A DNA stretch of 64,000 bases, taken from positions 1-64,000 of the forward strand of contig JANXAL010000046.1 in assembly GCA_025062325.1 (NCBI GenBank), read 5' to 3'. This DNA comes from Roseiflexus sp. Lineage in GTDB: Bacteria; Chloroflexota; Chloroflexia; Chloroflexales; Roseiflexaceae. The translations under genes were made by a program, and so were the position numbers. Numbering within the stretch: the first letter of the stretch is position 1; every line of letters begins with the position of its first letter. Shown one piece after another: positions 24,934 through 33,715 of this stretch. The notes under the pieces are model-generated. The model worked only from the letters and a program-made list of their open reading frames with translations. It was not told the origin of the DNA and made no database searches.

Positions 24934-27309
24934 TCATGCACCCGTCAGGGCGGCTTTGAAATCGTGCTCGTTCAGAAAGGGATAGCCCGGATCGTTCGGA
25001 TCGGAGACGCTGTCGAGATGATGAGCAAGCGCGCGCTGACAGATCGCCAGTGCGCGTTCGAATGAACCATGCGCATGCTTCAGGGTATCGCGCAGAAACT
25101 CCTCTTCGTTCAAGGCAGGATCTTCCATTTCGACCAGATCGATCAGATTTTGCGCGGGTCCGCCTGCGCTGGCCACTGCAACAGCGACATTCAGCAAACC
25201 GAGCAATTCCTGTTCAGACCATCGCAGCGCGATGACCTGCGCTGGAGTGAACGTCTGCTCCTGCGTCGGTGAAGTAAAAATTGTCCACCTGACTCCGACC
25301 TCCCGCACTTCAGAGAGTACGTTCACAATCGGCCCGGCGCATTTGTCTCCGGTCCCATCAATGACGATCAGGCGCATGTGCTCGACTCCTGGCGGACGGA
25401 TCGCCAGCCAGTTGAGGAACATGCCGGGATGCAACGCTGATTTATCAATCCCGGTCAGCAGGTCGTCGAGGCGTCGCAGGACAATCTGCTCCTGAAAACC
25501 CCTCTGCATCCCGGCGCGCCGGAGTCGCTGCCGCAACGCCTGCGGCGAACCGCTGATCCATACCAGCCATTCTACCAGCAGCGCCTGTTCATCGTCCGGC
25601 AGCCACAGCAACACTTCTGGCTGACTGGCGATCAAACGGAGCCATGTCGTTCCTGCCGCCTGGACTACACTTTGCACTACCCTGGTGCGATCGGTCGTGT
25701 TCTGGTCGGAAAGCTCAACCATCACCGGCATTAGTCGTGCGGCTGGCTGTCGCAGTGCGTTGTAGAGCGCAACCGCAGCAACGCGGCGATCAAACTGTTG
25801 CTCGACAGTGACGAGCGGCTGCATCTGTATTATAGTCTCTCGCTGTGATCGTTGCAGCTCGATCCCTTTCAGAAACTCTTGACAGCTTAGCAACTCGCAC
25901 GTGTCGAAAGGGTGCATCTTCAACCCGTTGGCTTCCAACCAGGGGATGATCGCTCCTGTTCGGGCGACTGTCCCAGGAGCGGGCAAGATCGGCGGCCATT
26001 CAATCGCCCACGGGAAATGATCCGTCAAGCGTCCCCGTATCCGCGGGTCGTTGGTCGCCAGGGTGCTGAGTTCGGCAGCGCCGGATTCACGGCCCGGCGA
26101 ACGAATGAATTCCAGCAGGCGCTCCTTCGCGGTGTGGCGATCGGTTTGAGATGCCATCACGTCGAGCGCAGCCGCTGCAAGTTCATACGCTTCTGTCGGA
26201 AAGCAGCGGAGCAAGCCTCCACAGACGTTCAGAACGGTTTCAGCCTGCTGCCGGTCTGCCGTGCGCGCGTCCGGCAACTGGCGCGGAAGACTCCTGAGTT
26301 CGGCATAGTTCGAAGCATATGCTCGAATAACGAGGTCGAGCACGGTATTACAGCGCTGGATGTCACCGTTGCGATAGTACTCCGCCGCATCATGTAGCAG
26401 TCGTTTCACGCGCTCCTGCGTTGCCCTGTTGGTCAGTTGCTGCTCTTGCTTGTCGAGCGTCCCGCGCAATTCGTAACGCACTTGCTCCTCCCAGCCCTTC
26501 TTCGCTTCCTGTTCCAGCGCCCGGGACGCCAGCGCCCATTCCATCAGATCGCGATCAAAGAGATCGTGTAGTTCGCGAATGCGCTCGCGTTGCTGCTCTA
26601 CGCGCGTCTGTCGCCCTTCGTTGAGCAGTTGCCAGCCGATGCCGAGCACGGCTGACGCCACTGCCAGCGCCAGCCCGGCGTCGCCGAAGAAACGGCTCCT
26701 GAATACGCGCCAGTAGAACGCCGTCTGCGTTTCACGCGCAATGGTGAACCTCAAAGGCTCTTTCAGCAACACCTGCCCGGCGGTATCACGGACAATCACA
26801 TCAACGATCAGACGCTCGCTCCTGTTCGACGCCAACGGCTGAATGCGCATCAACTGCGGCGACGATCCGCCGTCGCCGCTCAGCGTGAGTTGCGGCGCAA
26901 TCGGCATTCCGGCGGCATCGACGAACAGGAGGGCGCTGCTGCTCAGTTCAACGGTGAAGGTCAACGGTATGGCGCCAGCATTCCGTTCGAGCCAGATGGT
27001 CAGCGTCAGCGGGTCGGTCTCTGGGGTGTTGAAACCAAGCGTGTGCGGGTAACGGACGAAGAGATGATGTCCGGCGATTGACGCCGAGGCGGTAGCAGAC
27101 GCCTGACGTTCGGCGATGTCCTCCTCGAACCCGGCAAGGGTGGCGTAGAACACCAGAGAAACGGAGATCTCCATAAACACTATGGGCCACAACCGATCCT
27201 TCCAGCGCTGCGCGGTTGCAGCGCCAGCGTAAGTCCGGACGTGCAGCCAGATGACGATGCTGGTGATAACGATGAGGATCGGTGGCAATACCCAGAGCGC
27301 TGGCGGCAT
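24934..27309 (-). CDS. Membrane protein with coiled coil and degenerate ATPase domain (gene 1 of ATPase cluster)
   Basis: A 791-residue protein. Two membrane segments (about 5-22 and 41-61) come first. A beta-rich domain of about 130 residues follows, probably outside the membrane, and a third membrane segment (FFGDAGLALAVASAVLGIG) precedes a charged coiled coil. The C-terminal half begins with WLEANGLKMHPFDTCELLS, matching WFQRLGLRFDPYVHLEA of gene 3, and later has MRLIVIDGTGD and VIALRWSEQELLGLLN as Walker B and downstream elements. Where the P-loop should be the text reads TVEQQFDRRVAAVALYNAL, without GxxGxGKT. So this looks like a membrane-anchored pseudo-ATPase, perhaps a sensor or scaffold for its active paralogues. 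Confidence 0.72.
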   Translation of the reverse strand: MPPALWVLPPILIVITSIVIWLHVRTYAGAATAQRWKDRLWPIVFMEISVSLVFYATLAGFEEDIAERQASATASASIAGHHLFVRYPHTLGFNTPETDPLTLTIWLERNAGAIPLTFTVELSSSALLFVDAAGMPIAPQLTLSGDGGSSPQLMRIQPLASNRSERLIVDVIVRDTAGQVLLKEPLRFTIARETQTAFYWRVFRSRFFGDAGLALAVASAVLGIGWQLLNEGRQTRVEQQRERIRELHDLFDRDLMEWALASRALEQEAKKGWEEQVRYELRGTLDKQEQQLTNRATQERVKRLLHDAAEYYRNGDIQRCNTVLDLVIRAYASNYAELRSLPRQLPDARTADRQQAETVLNVCGGLLRCFPTEAYELAAAALDVMASQTDRHTAKERLLEFIRSPGRESGAAELSTLATNDPRIRGRLTDHFPWAIEWPPILPAPGTVARTGAIIPWLEANGLKMHPFDTCELLSCQEFLKGIELQRSQRETIIQMQPLVTVEQQFDRRVAAVALYNALRQPAARLMPVMVELSDQNTTDRTRVVQSVVQAAGTTWLRLIASQPEVLLWLPDDEQALLVEWLVWISGSPQALRQRLRRAGMQRGFQEQIVLRRLDDLLTGIDKSALHPGMFLNWLAIRPPGVEHMRLIVIDGTGDKCAGPIVNVLSEVREVGVRWTIFTSPTQEQTFTPAQVIALRWSEQELLGLLNVAVAVASAGGPAQNLIDLVEMEDPALNEEEFLRDTLKHAHGSFERALAICQRALAHHLDSVSDPNDPGYPFLNEHDFKAALTGA

Positions 27310-27382
27310 GATCGTTTCCCCTTCTGCGGGTTAGATGCGCCCTCAAATATGTATGTTAGCATACTGGCAAAGAGGGGGTATG

Positions 27383-28909
27383 TTAATTCCCCAGCAGGCG
27401 CGCGCGCAGAACCTCAACGGCGCCTGGCAGCGCATACTGCGCGTAGGGGTCGCCTGGCGCGCCGACGCTGACGTAGCTGGCGTCGAGGGTGTAGCGTTCG
27501 ATCTGATCGGGGGTGAAGTCGCGGAATGCCCATGCCAGGCCGAGGAGTTGCGTTTCCGGGATGTCGGTGACAACGTAGCCGCGCAACGCGGTCATCAATG
27601 CGGCGACGCTTTCCAGTCGCCCGACGATGTTGCGCTCACGCACCTGCGCAAGCGCCGCGACGATGACCGCCTGCTGGCGCTTCATCCGTTCCCAATCGCT
27701 GTCCATGTGCCGGATGCGGGCGTACATCAATGCACGCGCGCCGTCCATGTGTTGAACGCCAGGGCGGAAATGCGCAACCGTATATCCGTAGTCCATGGTC
27801 GGATAGAGCGGATCGTAGAGTTCAACCGGCACATCGATCGTTACGCCGCCGATGGCGTCGATGGCGCCAATGAAGCCGTTGAAATCGATGGTGACGGTGT
27901 AATCGATCGGGATGGAGAGAAACTCGCTGATCATGCGCCGCGTGAGTGCGACCCCTCCGCCTAGCGCCGGGTTCAGTTCACCGTAGACCATCGCCGCATT
28001 GATCCGCGACCAACCCCATCCGGGAATTGGCGCCACCAGGTCGCGCGGCAGCGAGAGAAGCGCAACCCGGCGGCGCTCCGGTTCGATGCGCGCCACGATG
28101 ATCGCATCGGCGCGCGCCGGGAACGTTTCGCCCGGTCGTCGGTCGATGCCCAGCAGCAGCACATTGATCGCCGTACCCGGCGGCGGCGCGCGCTGAGGCG
28201 CGTTTGCGAGCGTTGGGAGCGGGACGAGCGGCGGGGTTGGCGCCCCTGGTCGGTAATCGGGACGCAGCGGGATGGGCGTGATAGTCGGCAGGACCGGCGA
28301 CGGCGCGATAGCCGTCGGCGATGGCGCCGCTGTGGCGAATGGCGCGAGCGATTCGTCCGCCGCCGTAGCAGTCGGGCGCGCTGGCTCCGTGGGTTCGGTA
28401 ATGTGCGTCGGCGTCGCAGGTTCTGGAGAAGATACCCTTGCTGTAGCATAGGCGTATGCCCACGCTGGCGGCGGCACGGTCGGCGGGATGAGGGTTGCCA
28501 GTTCTGGCGGGATCGTCGCAGGCGGCGCAACCCGCGCCTGATCGGCGTTTCCTGCGATTGCGCCGATGCTCCCCGCGATGGAGGCGAAGGCAATCGTCAG
28601 ACGTCCGATGAAGATGATCCCCAGGACAGCAGCAATGCCAGCCAGCGTCAGACTCACGTTGCGGATCACACGCGCTGTTTGCCGAGACCTCCGGGAAAGT
28701 TGCGCTGGTGAGGGCGCGGGCGCATCGAGCGGTGTTTCCAGAAGTGCAGTGAGCAATACGTCACTGCTCCGCATACGGTACGCCCGACACGCGGCGCAGC
28801 CGGCAAGATGGAATCCTAGGGCGCGACGGTCGGGACGGGTGGACCCCGGAGCGACGCCGTGATCGATCAATCGTTGCGCTTCACGGCAGTCCAGCGTCAA
28901 TTGAGCCAT
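27383..28909 (-). CDS. LytR-CpsA-Psr (LCP) protein with N-terminal zinc-finger and membrane segment
   Basis: A 508-residue protein. The N terminus (about 1-60) has GFHLAGCAACRAYR, an H-x3-C-x2-C site like anti-sigma zf-HC2 domains. One membrane segment follows (LTLAGIAAVLGIIFIG, about 90), then a Pro/Thr/Ala-rich linker of 100 residues. The LCP domain starts at INVLLLGIDRRPGE and contains LLSLPRDLVAPIPGWG, RINAAMVYGE and GARALMYARIRHMDSDWERMKRQQ, all family hallmarks. LCP enzymes attach polymers to the cell wall outside the membrane. A zinc-finger end inside the cell is unusual and suggests coupling to transcription or a partner protein. It is transcribed divergently from the glycosyltransferase gene at 29011. 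Confidence 0.9.
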   Translation of the reverse strand: MAQLTLDCREAQRLIDHGVAPGSTRPDRRALGFHLAGCAACRAYRMRSSDVLLTALLETPLDAPAPSPAQLSRRSRQTARVIRNVSLTLAGIAAVLGIIFIGRLTIAFASIAGSIGAIAGNADQARVAPPATIPPELATLIPPTVPPPAWAYAYATARVSSPEPATPTHITEPTEPARPTATAADESLAPFATAAPSPTAIAPSPVLPTITPIPLRPDYRPGAPTPPLVPLPTLANAPQRAPPPGTAINVLLLGIDRRPGETFPARADAIIVARIEPERRRVALLSLPRDLVAPIPGWGWSRINAAMVYGELNPALGGGVALTRRMISEFLSIPIDYTVTIDFNGFIGAIDAIGGVTIDVPVELYDPLYPTMDYGYTVAHFRPGVQHMDGARALMYARIRHMDSDWERMKRQQAVIVAALAQVRERNIVGRLESVAALMTALRGYVVTDIPETQLLGLAWAFRDFTPDQIERYTLDASYVSVGAPGDPYAQYALPGAVEVLRARLLGN

Positions 28910-28946
28910 ACCACCATAACATCATCGTTCAATCAGCCGACTGCGC

Positions 28947-28975
28947 TTTACAATTATGGCATGCTCGGCTAAAAT
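28947..28975 (+). promoter_or_regulatory. Probable sigma-70 type promoter for the glycosyltransferase gene
   Basis: TTTACA (28947-28952) and TAAAAT (28970-28975) are separated by 17 bases, the optimal spacing, and end about 35 bases before the glycosyltransferase start. The divergent LCP gene starts 37 bases on the other side. Confidence 0.65.
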
Positions 28976-29010
28976 CGCGCTGCACAATTGATGACACATT
29001 CGTAACACAT

Positions 29011-30075
29011 ATGAAGCTGATTGTCCAGATCCCCGTGCTCAACGAGGCTGAGTCGATCGCGCGCGTCCTCGCCGATATTCCGCGCGACATCCCCGGCATC
29101 GATAGCGTCGAAGTGCTGATCATCGACGATGGCTGCACCGATGATACTATTGCCGTCGCCCTGGCGCATGGCGCCGACCACGTGGTGCGCCATACCAGTC
29201 GCAAAGGGCTGGCGACCGCCTATCAGACCGGTATTGACGCAGCGCTGCGCCTCGGCGCCGATATTATCGTCAACACCGATGGAGACAATCAGTATCCAGG
29301 GCGTGAGATTCCGCGCCTGATCGCGCCGATCCTGGCGGGGCAGGCGGACATGGTGATCGGCGACCGCCAGATCGAGAGCAATGCGCACTTCTCGCCAATG
29401 AAGAAGGTGTTGCAGGTGGTTGGCAGCAGCGTAGTGCGCTGGGCTTCCGGCACCAATGTGCCTGATACCGTAAGCGGATTTCGTGCGCTCTCGCGCGAAG
29501 CGGCGCTGCGCACGTTTGTGACGAGCGACTTTTCGTATACGGTGGAGAACCTGATCCAGGCGGGCAAGCGTCGCCTGACGATCCAGACGGTGCCGATTTC
29601 GACCAATCCGGTGCGCCGCGCGTCACGGTTGCACAAAGGAAACTGGAATTTCATCAAACGGCAGGCGTCAACGATTGTGCGCACCTACACGGCGTATGAG
29701 CCGCTTAAGACGTTCACCTACATTGCGCTTCCTTTCCTGATTGCTGGCGTTCTGTTTCTGGGGCGCGCACTGTATGTCTACCTGATGCGCCGATTGGTTG
29801 ATAACTTCCCGCAGGATAACGCACAATCGCTCGCAGTCGGCAGCACGGCGCTCATTCTTGGCTTTATCATTTTCCTCATTGGCCTCCTGGCGGACCGGAT
29901 CGGCGGAACACGGCGCTTGATTGAGGAAGTGCTCTACCGCGTCCGCTCGCAGGAGATTGACGACCTAGCGTGGCGGCGTGAGATGCAGGCGCGCCTGGAT
30001 CGGCTTGAACAGCGCCTGGCGGAGAGCCGGGAGGTGAGGGCGGGGGAGGATGAGAGGTTAGGGGTTAAGGGTTAG
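29011..30075 (+). CDS. Family 2 glycosyltransferase with C-terminal membrane helices
   Basis: A 354-residue protein. It begins LIVQIPVLNEAESIARVLADIP, followed by VLIIDDGCTDDT, IIVNTDGDNQYPG (the DxD-like site) and MVIGDRQIE, all GT-A family features close to dolichyl-phosphate-mannose-synthase-like enzymes. Two membrane helices are near residues 236-255 and 276-298, and a short coiled coil forms the tail. It probably moves a sugar from a nucleotide donor to a lipid carrier at the inner membrane face. The neighbouring LCP protein on the other strand fits an envelope role. No Shine-Dalgarno sequence is seen before the ATG. Confidence 0.9.
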   Translation: MKLIVQIPVLNEAESIARVLADIPRDIPGIDSVEVLIIDDGCTDDTIAVALAHGADHVVRHTSRKGLATAYQTGIDAALRLGADIIVNTDGDNQYPGREIPRLIAPILAGQADMVIGDRQIESNAHFSPMKKVLQVVGSSVVRWASGTNVPDTVSGFRALSREAALRTFVTSDFSYTVENLIQAGKRRLTIQTVPISTNPVRRASRLHKGNWNFIKRQASTIVRTYTAYEPLKTFTYIALPFLIAGVLFLGRALYVYLMRRLVDNFPQDNAQSLAVGSTALILGFIIFLIGLLADRIGGTRRLIEEVLYRVRSQEIDDLAWRREMQARLDRLEQRLAESREVRAGEDERLGVKG

Positions 30076-30079
30076 CGGT

Positions 30080-30320
30080 GCAACGTCTCTACCCGAACCT
30101 GCAGCTTTTGCACCTGCAACCCCTTGCCCCTTGCCGCTTGCCTCCCGCATCTTGCCTCTCGCTTCTCGCCTCTTGCCTCGTGCCTTGCGCCCCTTGCCGC
30201 TTGCCTCGCGCCTCGCGCGGTCACGAATGGGGAAACGAATAAGCGAATGCTAGCGAGGGACCGAACGGCAGCCTCGCCGCGCGCCTCGTGCTTCCCGCCG
30301 CGCGCCTCTCATCTCACGCC
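30080..30320. repeat. Low-complexity Cys/Leu-encoding CCTC-rich stretch
   Basis: A run of CTTGCC, CTCGCC and TGCCTC words with many near repeats (for example CTTGCCTCTCGCTTCTCGCC). A similar stretch is at 60318-60375. No gene is plausible in it. Confidence 0.7.
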
Positions 30321-30322
30321 TC

Positions 30323-31837
30323 TTATCCAAAGAATATCGACCGTCGCGCAGCGGTGCGTTCATCGAGCAGCGACTGAATCCGGCGCTGTACCAGATCGTT
30401 GATCTGTGCAAGCGTTACCGGATCGTCGGCAGCCGCGGGTCCGTAGGCGGATGGATCAATAGGCGTGTCGAAGATAATCGACCATTTGCTCGGCAGCGGC
30501 GTGATGCCCAGCAGACCGAACCACGGGAAGAGCGGCGTCAGCGGAAAGTACGGCAGGTTCAGCAGTTGGGCGAGGGGGCGGACATCGATCAGCACAGGAT
30601 AAATCTCCTCTGCGCCAATGACCGCGACGGGAATGATCGGCGCGCCAGCGCGCAGCGCAACCCGAATATACTCGCGCGCATCGAACCCGGTCAACCGATA
30701 GCGGTTCCAGAAGAGTTTCCCGGCGCCCTGCACACCTTCTGGAAATGCGCAGACGAGTTGTCCGTCGCTCAGCAACCGCGCGGCATTCTCCGGCAGCGCT
30801 GGCGCCTGACCGAACGCGGCAAGGGCTGGCGCCAGACCGGGCACGCTCGTCATCCAAAGGTCGTGGAGCGAACGCACCAGTCGCTGCGATGGGTGATCTT
30901 CCAGCACGGCGGTTGCAATCATCGCGCTATCCCATGGCAACACGCCGGAATGATTGGCCAGCAGCAGCGCCGGTCCCTCAGCGGGGACGCCATCGAGTCC
31001 TTCACTCGTGACGCGCCACCAGGAACGGTAGAGGAAACTAGCGACCGGGCGCACCAGTTCGATAAGCTCGGAGTCCATGCCGTAGGCGTCAACTGCGAAC
31101 TCACCGCGCAGCCGCCGCTGGATCAGCGCCGTCAGCTCGTTGACCTGATATTGAAGCACCATAGCGATGCCGCGCCAGAAATCCGGGTCGAGATAGTCGC
31201 TGTTGAACACATTCTGGCGTAGCGCCGTCACGACGCTGTCAAGCGCTGGCGGGCGCAGGCGTTCCAGGTTCTCGCGGATCAGGCGCAGCAGGTCTGCCGC
31301 CAGGTTGCGAGTTTCCGCCGATCCTGCCGTCTGATTGCGGATCTCGACTTCCAGTTCCTGCACAGCCGTCGCAGTCTCGGTGCGCAGGGTTTCGACGGAG
31401 GGCGAGGCGCGTTCACCGGCATACGCCACGCCAATCTCCTCCTCTGGCGCTGGCGGCGCCTCTTCCGGCTGAGATTCGGCGGCTTCGGCAGGCGCAGCGG
31501 CTTCTGCCGCCGCAGGAACAGCATCGACAACCGGCGTGCGCTCTTCCGACTCGACGGCAGACGCCGTCTCCTGAATTCTCTCGACGTTCGATCCATCTAT
31601 CGCTACCGGCTGACCGGGCGTGTTCGTTTCTGGAGCGTCCGACATGTCCACCTCCTCTGGGACACGTGATGCGAGCAGTTGCGAGCGTTCATCTGTTGCA
31701 GCGCGCTTGTTGGCGGAAGCAGCGCGTTTCTCGCTCCTCAAGCGTTTCGGACCGGCAGACGACGTCGCTTTGCGCTTGCGCGCACGCGCCGCTGGTGATG
31801 CAGCGTCGTCTTCACCATTATTGTTCGAATGAGACAT
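30323..31837 (-). CDS. Acyltransferase (PlsC-like) with long low-complexity N terminus
   Basis: A 504-residue protein. Residues 1-140 are Ala/Glu/Pro/Lys-rich, probably disordered, starting MSHSNNNGEDDAASPAARA. From about 245 the acyltransferase domain appears: LLLANHSGVLPWDSAMI with the H-x4-D motif (HSGVLPWD, extended by two residues), then CAFPEGVQGAGKLFW and IIPVAVIGAEE. The substrate is unknown but would probably be a lysophospholipid or similar lipid, at the membrane. It lies 42 bases downstream of the epimerase gene and may share its transcript. Confidence 0.8.
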   Translation of the reverse strand: MSHSNNNGEDDAASPAARARKRKATSSAGPKRLRSEKRAASANKRAATDERSQLLASRVPEEVDMSDAPETNTPGQPVAIDGSNVERIQETASAVESEERTPVVDAVPAAAEAAAPAEAAESQPEEAPPAPEEEIGVAYAGERASPSVETLRTETATAVQELEVEIRNQTAGSAETRNLAADLLRLIRENLERLRPPALDSVVTALRQNVFNSDYLDPDFWRGIAMVLQYQVNELTALIQRRLRGEFAVDAYGMDSELIELVRPVASFLYRSWWRVTSEGLDGVPAEGPALLLANHSGVLPWDSAMIATAVLEDHPSQRLVRSLHDLWMTSVPGLAPALAAFGQAPALPENAARLLSDGQLVCAFPEGVQGAGKLFWNRYRLTGFDAREYIRVALRAGAPIIPVAVIGAEEIYPVLIDVRPLAQLLNLPYFPLTPLFPWFGLLGITPLPSKWSIIFDTPIDPSAYGPAAADDPVTLAQINDLVQRRIQSLLDERTAARRSIFFG

Positions 31838-31879
31838 ACGCGCACTCCAGCAGGGCGCAAAAGGCGAAGCGTCGGCGGA

Positions 31880-32818
31880 TTATGTTTGAACCGCAGCGAG
31901 TTCACGCAACGTCTCATCAGGCCGGCGCTGCGGTTCCCAGTGTAGCTCGCACGCTGCGCGGCGGATGTCGCCCACGCAGGCATACTGCAGATATTCTAGC
32001 GGGAATGGCAGCGCGCCGACCAGCGAACGACCCGGCGCCAGGAGCGATGCCGCCTGGAACACAAGCGCGGGCAGCGGTAATGGCTGCCCGCCAGAGAGCA
32101 GAATCGCCTGCGACAGGAGCAAGGGAGGATGCGCTGCGATATTGAATGCGCCATCGACCCGATCGTTCAGCGTTGCCAGCGCTAGCGCAACTGCTGCATC
32201 GTGGATGTGCAGCACCTGCACCCGCGGATCGAACCCTGCTAACACCGGCGCCGGGCGACGACTGAAAAACTGGACGACGGGCGAGCGGACGCCATTGCCA
32301 GCAACCGGCGCGCAGCGCACCATCGTGATCCGTATGTCGGGATGGCGCGCCTTGAAATCAGCCGCCAGACGCTCGATCTCGATATAATCCTGCAGCAATC
32401 CGGCAGGGGCGCTGATTGCGAGCGGCGCGGTTTCCGGGAGGAAGGCTGGTGCATCGGGACGAGCGCCGTAGACCAGAGTGCTGCTCCGTATGACAATGCG
32501 CTGCACGCCAGCGGCATGGCACGCGCCAAGCACCTCGATCGCGCGATACACATTGCCACGTCCGGGAATCTCATAAGGGAGCGCTGCTTCTTCGCCTGAA
32601 ATATCAAGGTGAACAACCGCATCCACACGCGAGGAGCGCATCATGGTCAGCAGCGCTTCGCCGCTCATATCGCATACGCGCACCTCGACATTGGCAGGCG
32701 TCTGCTCAGGAGCGACCCTCCCGACCCCGACTACGCGCATGTTCGGTTGTGTCGCCAGGATGCCAGCAACGAAACTCCCCAGCACGCTGCCAACCCCGGT
32801 GACCAGCACTGTTGTCAT
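31880..32818 (-). CDS. NAD-dependent epimerase/dehydratase (SDR)
   Basis: A 312-residue extended SDR protein. VLVTGVGSVLGSFVAGIL near the N terminus is the NAD-binding glycine motif. IVIRSSTLVYGARPDAP and LLQDYIEIERLA give S-x-x-Y-G and a Y-x3-E instead of the typical Y-x3-K, so the catalytic Lys appears to be replaced by Glu. Loss of this residue would make an oxidoreductase unlikely; a reductase-like or non-catalytic SDR is possible. ATG 32818 is supported by GAGGTGA; a longer frame lies upstream in the Doc-like gene. It lies 11 bases after that gene. Confidence 0.78.
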   Translation of the reverse strand: MTTVLVTGVGSVLGSFVAGILATQPNMRVVGVGRVAPEQTPANVEVRVCDMSGEALLTMMRSSRVDAVVHLDISGEEAALPYEIPGRGNVYRAIEVLGACHAAGVQRIVIRSSTLVYGARPDAPAFLPETAPLAISAPAGLLQDYIEIERLAADFKARHPDIRITMVRCAPVAGNGVRSPVVQFFSRRPAPVLAGFDPRVQVLHIHDAAVALALATLNDRVDGAFNIAAHPPLLLSQAILLSGGQPLPLPALVFQAASLLAPGRSLVGALPFPLEYLQYACVGDIRRAACELHWEPQRRPDETLRELAAVQT

Positions 32819-32829
32819 GCTCACCTCTA

Positions 32830-33231
32830 TCAGGCTACGCCGAATGACGCCAGGCGCTGACGCAGCCAGTGCTCGACTCCGCTGCGATCCAAGTCGGAAT
32901 TCGAAATGGAGCGCACCAGCCAGAGCAGTTCCGCCTCTGCCACGTCGTTGCACAGCGCTGCTTCATTGAGGTCGAGGAAACGCAGCATGCAGAGCAGCGC
33001 TGTTGATTCATTGGCGCTGACAAAGGGACGGCTCTTGATCATCAGAAACATCAGCGCCGCAGCCTTGCTCGGCACATCCGGGTATAACTCAGCCTCGAAA
33101 AGCACCTGACGCGGCGCCGTCACCACCGACATCAACCGGTCGTGACTGGCGATCCCCAGGCGCCCGCCGTATCGAAGGACCGCATACGTGTGCAGATCCA
33201 GTACGTCATCCGTCGTCAGATACCGAACCAT
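32830..33231 (-). CDS. Doc/Fic-like protein with degenerate active site
   Basis: A 133-residue protein with the layout of a death-on-curing toxin: YLTTDDVLDLHTYAVLRYGG at the N terminus and KAAALMFLMIKSRPFVSANESTALLCMLRFLDLN. In active Fic/Doc enzymes the core reads H-P-F-x-x-G-N-K-R-T-A. Here it is R68-P-F-V-S-A-N-E-S-T-A, losing His, Gly, Lys and Arg, so nucleotidyl or phosphotransfer is unlikely. The frame is otherwise intact. The start at 33231 lacks a clear ribosome binding site and an alternative upstream start is possible. The gene overlaps neither neighbour and lies 11 bases before the epimerase gene. Confidence 0.75.
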   Translation of the reverse strand: MVRYLTTDDVLDLHTYAVLRYGGRLGIASHDRLMSVVTAPRQVLFEAELYPDVPSKAAALMFLMIKSRPFVSANESTALLCMLRFLDLNEAALCNDVAEAELLWLVRSISNSDLDRSGVEHWLRQRLASFGVA

Positions 33232-33432
33232 GCCATAAGCAATTCGTGAAAAGATTGACCCGATGACGCCAAGGCGCAAGGTCTTGCCGTCAGCAGCGCC
33301 GCCTTTGCATCATTGCGCCTTTGCATCGCCTCTTCTGAGCAGTCCCCCAAGCTGTCTGCAAGGACCTGAGACGAGGAGGTGCAAGACCTGTCCCTCTGCC
33401 GTCTGGCGCTTGATTCTCAGTTCTTGGTTCTC

Positions 33433-33663
33433 TCAGATTCCCGCCAATTCCCGAAACATCTTATCATACCGGTCGCTCACACTACGCGCCCATTCGCGCA
33501 ACTGCGGACTCATCGGGCGACGCAGCAGCACCTCGTTTTCGGTAAAGATCAATTCGACCAGTTCCTCGTCGCCAAGCCCGACGGCGCGCAACCAGCCCTG
33601 CACCGTTTCAGGCAAGTTCTCCCGCTCGATAGTAAACGATCGTGGCAATGCTTCCTCCCCCAT
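33433..33663 (-). CDS. Small acidic protein, possible AbrB-like antitoxin
   Basis: A 76-residue protein starting MGEEALPRSFTIERENLPET with a strand-like LIFTENEVLLRRP and a charged helix at the end. The strand pattern resembles short AbrB/MazE-type antitoxins, but no residue proves it. It lies 200 bases upstream of the Doc-like gene on the same strand, which is the usual order for antitoxin and toxin, so a decayed pair is possible. The intervening 200 bases contain a family 4 CTTTGCATC-type repeat. Confidence 0.55.
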   Translation of the reverse strand: MGEEALPRSFTIERENLPETVQGWLRAVGLGDEELVELIFTENEVLLRRPMSPQLREWARSVSDRYDKMFRELAGI

Positions 33664-33715
33664 GGCATGTGACCGATGATGCTTCTCTCATCTCACCTGG
33701 TAACACACATCTTCC

